Origin: Euryarchaeota archaeon UBA463
GTDB taxonomy: Archaea; Thermoplasmatota; Poseidoniia; Poseidoniales; Thalassarchaeaceae
Length of the DNA stretch: 41,431 nt
Direction: 5' to 3'
Assembly (NCBI GenBank): GCA_002501805.1
Contig: DAOI01000004.1
Location: 60,668-102,098, forward strand
Shown here: piece by piece, positions 15,461 to 23,253 of the stretch
Position numbering within the stretch: the stretch's first letter is position 1
Layout: every line of letters starts with the position of its first letter
Program-made: the position numbers and the translations under genes
The notes under the pieces: model-generated
What the model was told of the DNA's origin: nothing
The model's database searches: none
The model's input: only the letters and a program-made list of their open reading frames with translations

Positions 15461-18400
15461 ATGCGTGTCCTCACCCCCCTGCTACTCTGTTCGTTGTTGC
15501 TAGTAACCTCAATGGCTCCCATGTTTGGAGGAGGCGATCAGCTTGATTTGGATGAAGGAGCCTCCGTACAAGCTAGATCCTCCCTTATTGACTTCGAAGT
15601 AACCTCAATCGAGTTCGGAACTGGTGCAAATCAGGCCATGCAATGGAGTCAACCAGATGGGAGTGTCCAAGAATATGTCATCAGAGGCCAGGAAATACAG
15701 ATAGAGGTCACATTCACTCAAGCTGGTACTTCTAGCCAGCCAGCTTATGCTGAGGCATCACTACAAATCTGGCATCCTGTAGGATTCATGATAGATGAGT
15801 TCACTTCCAATATGACCCTATCGGGCCAACAATCTGTGGTGCAACAAATTACCTGGATTCCAAATATGTCTCACAGTGTTCTTGATGATCAAGGACTCTT
15901 GACTGGAGGAATCCAACTTGTGGGCATGGTAGATGGTGGCCTAGCAGATGATAACCAAGATAACAACCAGTTAACTAGATTGATGCCCATTGCAATTTGG
16001 CATGACTCAATGGATAACGGATTTTGTGGAGATACAGACGGAGATGGCGTAAATGACTGTCCAAATGTCCCTTATGCAAATGAGCCCGTTTGGGTAGGAG
16101 GTGGCTATGAGGCAGATGGCTCATTATCTTCTGATCCGGATACGTATGGCCATTGGAGGATGATTGACTCAGACGATTCTGCAGAGGGGGACAAACATTG
16201 GAGAGTTGCAAGAGAGGATTCTGATTATGCCAGTAACAGGCATGACAGACTTTGGTGGGGGTGGTTCACTCCTTTCCAGAATTGCGATGATCCGGGACAC
16301 GGTCTTGGCTATGGGATACAGGACTTATCCTTGTCTGAAAAGTATGGTTCGAGGTTCTGTAAGATGAATCTACGAGGATTTGACTATCTAACAATGCAGA
16401 TGGTCACCTATGCTTGGGGAGAGATGGGCCCGGGCGATTCCATAAGCATTGAAGCAGATGCATCTTCCTCTGTTGAATCATTCAATTACACCGGTCTCGG
16501 ACTTTCTCCTATCGACTATGACTGGTCAATGAGCGTCTGGAATATGACGGGATTGCACCAAACCGGCGAGTACAATCTTGCATTCAAATTCGATTCGGAT
16601 AGCTCTCAAGCATCCGGGGGAATAGCGATCGACTCTTTCCTAATATTTGCCATAGAGAGGGTTCCGCAGTATACTGTGGATGTTGATTGTGACGATCCTC
16701 TCCCCAACGCGTACTTAGTTGTGCCAGCCGAGGTTGAGTCTCTCTACTGTAGGATAACGAATAATGGATACGTCGATGTCACATTGAGGCTTTACACCGA
16801 GGTAACCAACCAATCTTGGATGTATGGTTATCCAATTAGGATAGACTCAAATAATCCTGTTGATCATGATAATTTCGTTGTGACGGATGTTGTCAAGGCT
16901 CTCGAAACTACAGATGTCTGGTTTAATATCACCATCCCTGATGGCGCTATCGTTCAGGAAATGATGTGGTTTGTGGATATCAATGACGGCACTACAAACT
17001 CAACCAAGGCAACCCTTGGACTACCTGAGGTAAGGGGCATACCCCTTTCCGTTCAAGCCGCATACTCCTGTAAGCTGGAACCTGAGACTCTAGCTTATCC
17101 CGACGCCACTATTATGCCCGGGGAAAACGCCACAATTCCAATGAAGTTCAAGAATACCGGTAATCAAATCGCGACATGGAATCTGGGCGCATCTTTCGCA
17201 GATACTAGCTGGGGGCCAGAAAATGTCGAGTGGTATGATGCCGAAGGAGATTTGGTGACCAGCTTAGACCTAGCCATCAATGAGGAGCTCGATTTATTCG
17301 CTAAGATTCTGACCCCCGATCAAATTCCACCTGGGATATACCAAATCACATTGATCGCCAGCGGGAGGGCTCCAGCCCAGTTTATGTCTACGCCAATGAT
17401 TGAGATAGAAGTTCCAGTTCAGTATGATATTGATGTAATGCCTTTCGCGACACAGTTTGATGCTCCAGCAGATGGTGTGTTCAGGTCAGTAGAGGTATTG
17501 TTGGTTAACAATGGTAATTCTGAAGAGGCCTTCGACCTGTATCTGGATGCAAACTGGAGACTGGAGGCATCTCTCAATACGGAAAGAACTTTGGGAATCA
17601 CGCCTTTTGGAGGGGATTCAACCTTCTTCCTGATGCTTCCAATGCCATACGGTCTAGAGCCAGAAACTTACGAAATTAAGATAATTGCCAGGAGTGTATC
17701 TGACCCAACATTCGAACAGACTAAAAGGGTGTATCTAACAATCCCTGAGACCCATTTAGTTGAGGTAGAAGACTTAGACATGTTGCAAGAAGTCTTCAGA
17801 GGAGGTGACGCACCAAGGACGGTAAACTGGGAAGTGACGAATAATGGCAACGTCGATGACGCCTTCTATATCGATTTTGACCACCTCTCCGATGTTTCTG
17901 CAGAGGCCATGAATCTAGTCTCGGACTCAAACGGACTCAGGACACCATTTATCGCCTCAGGTGGATCATACAATGTCACAGTTACTTACTCATTCGATGA
18001 CGAAGCTTTCGGAGACCGGACAATCTCGATGATAGCCACAAGCAAGGCATCCCCTTCCGACTCTCCATCCGTATCAGGAACCGGTATAGCTGAATTCCAC
18101 GTAGGGGATCAGGGCTGGATTGTTTTGTTGCCTCCGAATGATGTTACCATCTCGGAGCCAGACAATGATATTGAGCTCACATTCTCTGTCAAGAATGACC
18201 ATCCCACTGATGCACAACTGGTTAGGACCGATGTAGATAGGGACTCAGATCTCTTCTTCAATATAGTAAATGCTAGAATTGAGCAAGAGGACAGGGATTT
18301 TGTTTTAGATGTAAATACCACTAGATTGATAGTAGTCACTCTTGAAGTCACCGAAGAAAATCTTGTCTCTCTCTCAGATAACTCAATGACTTTCGAACTG

Positions 18401-18925
18401 ACTCTAGATGTTGATTCCGATATAGACAAGATATCCAGAACGGTCATGATAACCCTGCTAAGGCCCGTTCCCATTGATGACGGGCCCACTGCAGAAGAGG
18501 CGGCATGGTTTGGAGGAAACATTCTCTTCCTGCTGGCTGGCGCAGTTGTAGTCCTGGCTCTACTTGCTGTGACTCTAAGGACAATGAGGTCTGCAACAGG
18601 CCCCCTTGAGGAGATATCATCCCTAGATGACTACGAGATGAGTGTTGCAGGAAGCGGCTGGGCCTCTGGCGACCCTCCAATAGTCCCTCCTCTGCCTTCC
18701 TCAGATGAAGTTGCAAACTCAATGTATGGGGGCACCAAGGAAATCTTCGAACAGCCCCCTCCTCCAATTCCAGGGAAGAATGAGGATGTAGAGGTCACGG
18801 AAGTGGAGCCTAAGAGCATTTCAGAAGAAGTCCCCCCGATTCCTGAAACCGGTCTTCCTGAGGGATGGACGATGGAGCAATGGGCTCACTATGGTAAGAG
18901 ATGGCTAGATCAGCAAAACGACTAG
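15461..18925 (+). CDS. Giant surface protein with repeated beta-sandwich domains and C-terminal anchor
   Basis: This 1154-residue protein has a signal peptide (about 1-20, MRVLTPLLLCSLLLVTS), a long extracellular region, one membrane helix (about 1022-1044) and a cytoplasmic tail of about 110 residues. The extracellular part holds a Cys/Asp-rich segment with DTDGDGVNDCPN (calcium-binding-like). It also has at least four related modules marked by TNNGYVDVTLRL, KNTGNQIATWNL, VNNGNSEEAFDLYL and TNNGNVDDAFYI, the pattern of CARDB/NEW3-type domains. The tail is Pro-rich and ends in LPEGWTMEQWAHYGKRWLDQ, which looks like a discrete small domain. A cell-surface adhesin, S-layer-associated protein or substrate-binding role is inferred; no catalytic motif is seen. 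Confidence 0.75.
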   Translation: MRVLTPLLLCSLLLVTSMAPMFGGGDQLDLDEGASVQARSSLIDFEVTSIEFGTGANQAMQWSQPDGSVQEYVIRGQEIQIEVTFTQAGTSSQPAYAEASLQIWHPVGFMIDEFTSNMTLSGQQSVVQQITWIPNMSHSVLDDQGLLTGGIQLVGMVDGGLADDNQDNNQLTRLMPIAIWHDSMDNGFCGDTDGDGVNDCPNVPYANEPVWVGGGYEADGSLSSDPDTYGHWRMIDSDDSAEGDKHWRVAREDSDYASNRHDRLWWGWFTPFQNCDDPGHGLGYGIQDLSLSEKYGSRFCKMNLRGFDYLTMQMVTYAWGEMGPGDSISIEADASSSVESFNYTGLGLSPIDYDWSMSVWNMTGLHQTGEYNLAFKFDSDSSQASGGIAIDSFLIFAIERVPQYTVDVDCDDPLPNAYLVVPAEVESLYCRITNNGYVDVTLRLYTEVTNQSWMYGYPIRIDSNNPVDHDNFVVTDVVKALETTDVWFNITIPDGAIVQEMMWFVDINDGTTNSTKATLGLPEVRGIPLSVQAAYSCKLEPETLAYPDATIMPGENATIPMKFKNTGNQIATWNLGASFADTSWGPENVEWYDAEGDLVTSLDLAINEELDLFAKILTPDQIPPGIYQITLIASGRAPAQFMSTPMIEIEVPVQYDIDVMPFATQFDAPADGVFRSVEVLLVNNGNSEEAFDLYLDANWRLEASLNTERTLGITPFGGDSTFFLMLPMPYGLEPETYEIKIIARSVSDPTFEQTKRVYLTIPETHLVEVEDLDMLQEVFRGGDAPRTVNWEVTNNGNVDDAFYIDFDHLSDVSAEAMNLVSDSNGLRTPFIASGGSYNVTVTYSFDDEAFGDRTISMIATSKASPSDSPSVSGTGIAEFHVGDQGWIVLLPPNDVTISEPDNDIELTFSVKNDHPTDAQLVRTDVDRDSDLFFNIVNARIEQEDRDFVLDVNTTRLIVVTLEVTEENLVSLSDNSMTFELTLDVDSDIDKISRTVMITLLRPVPIDDGPTAEEAAWFGGNILFLLAGAVVVLALLAVTLRTMRSATGPLEEISSLDDYEMSVAGSGWASGDPPIVPPLPSSDEVANSMYGGTKEIFEQPPPPIPGKNEDVEVTEVEPKSISEEVPPIPETGLPEGWTMEQWAHYGKRWLDQQND

Positions 18926-19011
18926 TGTCAGAAAACCACTACTAAGTCCAGTGCGAGCCCTTATGACCCCCCCTTGGGTGGGCAGTCTCCAAGAATAAGG
19001 AGTCTAAGCAG

Positions 19012-20622
19012 ATGTATGGCGGTCAGCAACCAATTTTCATATTAAAAGAGGGTACTGAGAGAACTAGTGGGAAGTCCGCTCAGAGCAACAATATTGCAGC
19101 GGCAAAGGCAGTGGCAGATGCAGTACGATCTACACTAGGGCCCAAGGGCATGGATAAGATGCTAGTTGATAGCATGGGGGATGTAGTAATCACCAATGAT
19201 GGCGCTACAATCCTAAAGGAGATGGATATAGAACATCCAGCAGCCAAGATGATCATAGAAATTGCAAAAACACAAGAGCAGCATTGCTATGACGGTACAA
19301 CTAGCGCCGTGGTCATAGCTGGAGAATTGCTCAAGAGAAGCGAGGATTTAATCGAGCAGAATGTTCACCCCACCGTAATCTGTGAAGGGTTCAGACTAGC
19401 ATCTGAGAAGGCTTCCGATTTGATAGAATCACATGCTTTGAAGGTTAATGAGGAGATTCTCAAGGAAGTAGCCAAGACCGCCTTAACAGGTAAAAGCGCC
19501 GGCGCCGTCAAGGACTTCCTTGCAGATATTAGTGTTGCAGCGGTTATTGCTGTTTCTCAGTCAGACTCAGAAGGAAATGTAGTTGATGTCGACGATATCA
19601 AAATTCAGAAGAAGCAAGGTGGCTCAATAAGGGATAGTGCCCTAATCGATGGAATCGTTTTGGATAAGGAGAGGGTGCACAGCGGAATGCCAAAGTCAAT
19701 CTCGGAAGCTAAAATAGCATTGATAAACTCAGCCATTGAAGTCAAGAAGACAGAGGTAGACGCAAAGATTCAGATTACCGATCCAAATATGCTTTCACAG
19801 TTCCTTGATGAAGAAGAGCAGTATCTCAAATCTTTAGTTGAGAAATTCCAGTCTGTGGGCGCTAACACAATAATCTGTCAGAAAGGAATAGACGATCTTG
19901 CTCAGCACTACATGTCTAAAGAGGGAATTTTCGCTATCAGAAGGGCCAAGAAGAGCGATATGGGCGCTCTCTCCAAGGCCACAGGCGCGAGAATAGTAAC
20001 CAATATCGATGACCTAACTTCAGATGATTTGGGCTCTGCTGCAAATGTCGAGGAGAGGAAGATTGGCGATTCTGACATGGTATTCATAGAAGGATGTCCC
20101 GAGGCCAAGAGTGTCTCTGTCTTGATTAGAGGTGGGACCGAGCATGTTGTCGATGAAATAAAAAGAGCTTTTGATGATGCAGTCGGTGTTGTCGCAGTCG
20201 CCCATGAAGATGGATCAGTCCTGACTGGAGGTGGCTCAGTTCTAGCCGCAATTAGTAGAGATCTTAGGTCATACGCCGAAAGAATCGGGGGCAGGGAGCA
20301 GATGGCGGTGGAAGCATTTGCAGGAGCTCTCGAAGTAATTCCTAGAACTCTTTCTGAAAACGCTGGACTTGATCCTGTGAACACAATAATCGACCTAAGA
20401 AAAGCCCATTCTGAAGGCAAAAGCCACTTTGGAGTTAATGTGTATGAGGGCGGGGTCGCCGATATGAGCAAATCCCAAGTTCTTGAGCCAAGTAGGGTAG
20501 TCGAACAGGCTATTCAGAGTGCGTCTGAGACTGCAGTAATGATCCTAAGGATAGATGATGTCATTTCTAGTAGGGGGGCGTCTCCGGGGGGAGCAGGCGA
20601 ATTCGATGGATTAGACATGTAG
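19012..20622 (+). CDS. thsA: Thermosome subunit (group II chaperonin)
   Basis: This is a 536-residue ATP-dependent protein-folding chamber subunit. Recognisable stretches are the N-terminal GKSAQSNNIAAAKAVADAVRS and TLGPKGMDKM (41-50), DVVITNDGATILKEM (57-71), and the nucleotide-binding loop at 91-97. The apical domain occupies roughly 200-370. NAGLDPVNTI with the conserved Asp and a Gly-rich end (SPGGAGEFDGLDM) close the protein. The loop reads CYDGTTS where the family has VGDGTTT, so the first Gly is replaced by Tyr, while the Asp-Gly-Thr-Thr core is kept. ATG 19012 follows an AAGGAG sequence at 18995-19000. It stands alone between the surface protein and the flavodoxin-fusion gene. Confidence 0.96.
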   Translation: MYGGQQPIFILKEGTERTSGKSAQSNNIAAAKAVADAVRSTLGPKGMDKMLVDSMGDVVITNDGATILKEMDIEHPAAKMIIEIAKTQEQHCYDGTTSAVVIAGELLKRSEDLIEQNVHPTVICEGFRLASEKASDLIESHALKVNEEILKEVAKTALTGKSAGAVKDFLADISVAAVIAVSQSDSEGNVVDVDDIKIQKKQGGSIRDSALIDGIVLDKERVHSGMPKSISEAKIALINSAIEVKKTEVDAKIQITDPNMLSQFLDEEEQYLKSLVEKFQSVGANTIICQKGIDDLAQHYMSKEGIFAIRRAKKSDMGALSKATGARIVTNIDDLTSDDLGSAANVEERKIGDSDMVFIEGCPEAKSVSVLIRGGTEHVVDEIKRAFDDAVGVVAVAHEDGSVLTGGGSVLAAISRDLRSYAERIGGREQMAVEAFAGALEVIPRTLSENAGLDPVNTIIDLRKAHSEGKSHFGVNVYEGGVADMSKSQVLEPSRVVEQAIQSASETAVMILRIDDVISSRGASPGGAGEFDGLDM

Positions 20623-20732
20623 TCCTGATTTTCCGAGATTTAAGAAGTTCTTCCGAGAAGTCTGAAGCATCATATTCAATAATCGGCATCCACTGGAAAC
20701 ATTATCCAGCCTACGGCTGATGTGGTGATTGT

Positions 20733-22388
20733 GTGTCAGAAGACGTTGGTTCTGCAGAGGGAGCTCTCGAAGACTTCCTAAATTCCGGCGATAGATCATT
20801 GGAGGTCTTATTCGGCTCCCAGTCAGGAAATGCGGAGGGCCTAGCCTCGAAGATAGTTAAGATTGCCAAGTCTTACGGTCTTCAAGGCAACGTGCATGAT
20901 ATGGATGGATTTGATTTCAATTCCCTGTCCTCAAAAAAGAGAGTAATCATAGTTTGCTCAACATGGGGTGAGGGAGAGCAACCTGATAACGCAGAGGAGC
21001 TCTGGAAATTTGCTAACTCAGGCGCCGCAACCAGGCTTGAAGGAACCCATTTCGCTGTCTGCGCTTTGGGAGACACTAGTTACGAACTATTTTGTGAGTC
21101 TGGAAAGGAATGGGACGGACTATTCGAAAAGTTAGGCGCTACAAGAATAGTCGAACGTATAGACTGTGATGTAGATTACGACTCTCCCGCGTCTGAATGG
21201 ACTCTCAAGGCCCTTCCCGCTCTCGCAGCTGTCGATAGTACAGGGCAGTTCTATGAAGACATGGTCGAAGACATCGTACAATTCGCTAGTGGCTCTTCAG
21301 TCGGTGCCGGTGGCGAAGATGGTTTCACTGTCCCAGTAATCGAAGCCGAACCGATCCAAGTTGAGATTTCCATATTCAGATTCGATCCGTCAGATAATAC
21401 GACTGGTAGAGACTCTTGGGCATGTTCAATACCCGGTCATCTTTCTGTTTTAGAAGCCTTGAGGGCTATCAAAGAAACTCACGATGGAACCCTATCATTC
21501 AGGGATGGAAACGATGATGATCCAACAACAGCTATCTCGGTCAACGGGAGGCTCATAATTCCAGGAAGAGTGAGAATCGATAGTGTAGTTACATCCAGAG
21601 GGGACTCAATGAAACTAAGAATCGACCCAATACCTGGGTCCGAAGTAATCAGGGATCTCATAGTCGATCACTGGGCCCTAGAACGAAAGAGGGAGTCTTC
21701 CAGGCCTTGGATGGTAGCCGCTACTAGAGAGGGAATACAGACCCCACAAGGGGTCTTCGGAACAATGAGTCAGTCCACTGCTCTCAGGATTCACTCTCTT
21801 GCTGACTACGATAGTGCTCCCCTTCTACATTCTAGCTCCGATGCCGTTCCTTATGCTAATGGCTTCCTCGGGCCTGCAGTCTTGGCAAGTACTTGGGCCC
21901 GACGCAACGACCCTAGGACGGCTCCTGAGAGAGTAGTAGAATTGGATGCTATTCTCGGCTCAAGCAACGGCATCAAGGCAGAAACTGACTTGGCTCCTAT
22001 TTTCAGGAGAGAAGGATACTCAAAATCAGTATCTGAGGGATTACTCGAGGCCAGAACTAGTGCGATTGAGAACGACTCATTCAATGGTAAGCTCGGTAAG
22101 CATGTTTGGTGGTACTGTTGGACAGTCAAGAGTAGTGGTAAGGTAAACGATACAGTACTCTACAGACAAGTTCTGGGTCCAATAGGGCTCCTTGGAAACT
22201 TATTCTCAGGCGTCACAGCAAGAATGGTTCTCGGATTCACTAGAACTGGAGGAAATATCCTCAATAGTATCCTGGGAATGGTAGCTCCCCCGGCAGGAAT
22301 AGGAAAAATGCCTAGACAATTCAATTCCTCCGTTGCCAATCACCATCAGGTGATCGCCATCTACAACGAAATGGACGGTAGGTTCTGA
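20733..22388 (+). CDS. Flavodoxin domain fused to an SdhB-like protein without Fe-S cysteines
   Basis: This is a 551-residue soluble protein. Residues 22-165 form an FMN-binding flavodoxin domain of the CPR/sulfite-reductase type: phosphate loop GSQSGNAE (28-35), STWGEGEQPDNAEE and ALGDTSYELFCESGKEW. Residues about 208-445 follow the order of succinate dehydrogenase iron-sulfur subunit: FRFDPSD, LSVLEALRAIKE, LSFR, ISVNGR, LRIDPIPGSEVIRDLIVD and FLGPAVLASTWARRNDPR. Every cluster-ligand position is changed; the [2Fe-2S] loop reads RDGNDDDPTTA. The only Cys in that region is Cys231, not a ligand site. The last 100 residues match nothing I know. GTG 20733 follows GGTGAT. The next gene overlaps its stop by one base. 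Confidence 0.7.
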   Translation: MSEDVGSAEGALEDFLNSGDRSLEVLFGSQSGNAEGLASKIVKIAKSYGLQGNVHDMDGFDFNSLSSKKRVIIVCSTWGEGEQPDNAEELWKFANSGAATRLEGTHFAVCALGDTSYELFCESGKEWDGLFEKLGATRIVERIDCDVDYDSPASEWTLKALPALAAVDSTGQFYEDMVEDIVQFASGSSVGAGGEDGFTVPVIEAEPIQVEISIFRFDPSDNTTGRDSWACSIPGHLSVLEALRAIKETHDGTLSFRDGNDDDPTTAISVNGRLIIPGRVRIDSVVTSRGDSMKLRIDPIPGSEVIRDLIVDHWALERKRESSRPWMVAATREGIQTPQGVFGTMSQSTALRIHSLADYDSAPLLHSSSDAVPYANGFLGPAVLASTWARRNDPRTAPERVVELDAILGSSNGIKAETDLAPIFRREGYSKSVSEGLLEARTSAIENDSFNGKLGKHVWWYCWTVKSSGKVNDTVLYRQVLGPIGLLGNLFSGVTARMVLGFTRTGGNILNSILGMVAPPAGIGKMPRQFNSSVANHHQVIAIYNEMDGRF

Positions 22389-23248
22389 TGCCTCTAAAAT
22401 ATGCCTATCACCCGGGAAATGTAGCTCACAGTGGTTCGCCGGAAGTAGCAGACACCATGGATGCAGTTGCTAGAAATCTCGGTCTCGAACTTACGCCCTT
22501 GGAGGGTGCAACATCTTGCGGAGCAGGGATAATCAAGCAGGCCAATCAACGACTTCAGCTAGCACTCAACGCCAGAACATTCGCTATGGCAGAGTCGCTA
22601 GGTCTAGAAATCCTCACTCCCTGTGCAGCAACAGCTGGAAATCTGAAACAGGATTTAGAAAAGCTACGCTCTGACAATATACTGATGAAGGAAATTAATG
22701 ATGTCCTAATCAAAACATGTGGCATGGAATTCACAGGAAATACCGAAGTTCACCATCTCTTGCACGTCCTAGTTGATGAAATAGGACTTGATAAGGTCGA
22801 GAAGCTGGCTGTCAATAAGTTCGACTTCAGGGTGGCACCCTACTACAGTCCCTATTTCCAAATGGAAGGGGCGTGCGGAGGAGATAGTGTGAACGATCCA
22901 GAATATTTCGAGCAACTGGTCCAATCCCTAGGAGGAAACCCAATCGACTGGGAAGGCAGGGTCCTCAGTGTCGGCGCCCCAGGGATATTCTCAGAGGAAC
23001 CGACCGTTCTAAGGCAATCAGCAGCAGTAATTTCCGAAGCCAAGGAAGAAGGAGCAGATATAATAGTCAGTGCATGTAATCTCTCCCACTCAATACTGGA
23101 TATATATCAGGGAAAGGCATCCAGGGCTACTGGAATTATTACTAATATCCCAGTGATACATCTGACCGAGCTACTCTCTTTCGCCTTCGGCAATCACAAT
23201 ACCAGATTCGCCCAACTGAGGACTAGGATAGCAGTAATCGGCGACTAG
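22388..23248 (+). CDS. HdrB/SdhE-like protein with degenerate CCG motifs
   Basis: This is a 286-residue soluble protein with the twofold repeat of the cysteine-rich CCG domain found in heterodisulfide reductase HdrB, glycolate oxidase GlcF and the SdhE subunit of archaeal succinate dehydrogenases. In repeat 1 the ligand positions read Asn11, Ser43-Cys44, Cys79 and Thr82 (TSCGAG, TPCAATAG). In repeat 2 they read Ser154, Ser194-Val195, Cys230 and Ser233 (SVGAPG, ACNLSH). Spacing is conserved but seven of ten ligands are lost, so a normal CCG cluster cannot form. Its start overlaps the upstream flavodoxin fusion (TGATG), implying translational coupling and a shared complex. The SdhB-SdhE gene order is retained. 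Confidence 0.7.
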   Translation: MPLKYAYHPGNVAHSGSPEVADTMDAVARNLGLELTPLEGATSCGAGIIKQANQRLQLALNARTFAMAESLGLEILTPCAATAGNLKQDLEKLRSDNILMKEINDVLIKTCGMEFTGNTEVHHLLHVLVDEIGLDKVEKLAVNKFDFRVAPYYSPYFQMEGACGGDSVNDPEYFEQLVQSLGGNPIDWEGRVLSVGAPGIFSEEPTVLRQSAAVISEAKEEGADIIVSACNLSHSILDIYQGKASRATGIITNIPVIHLTELLSFAFGNHNTRFAQLRTRIAVIGD

Positions 23249-23253
23249 CGCCT

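Noticed and set aside
18109..18767. Minus-strand ORFs inside the giant surface protein
   Set aside because: Low-complexity Ser- or Leu-rich shadows with no motifs; the plus-strand frame is continuous.
19908..20471. Minus-strand 187-codon ORF inside the thermosome gene
   Set aside because: It is antisense to highly conserved chaperonin sequence and Ser/Ala-rich as expected of a shadow.
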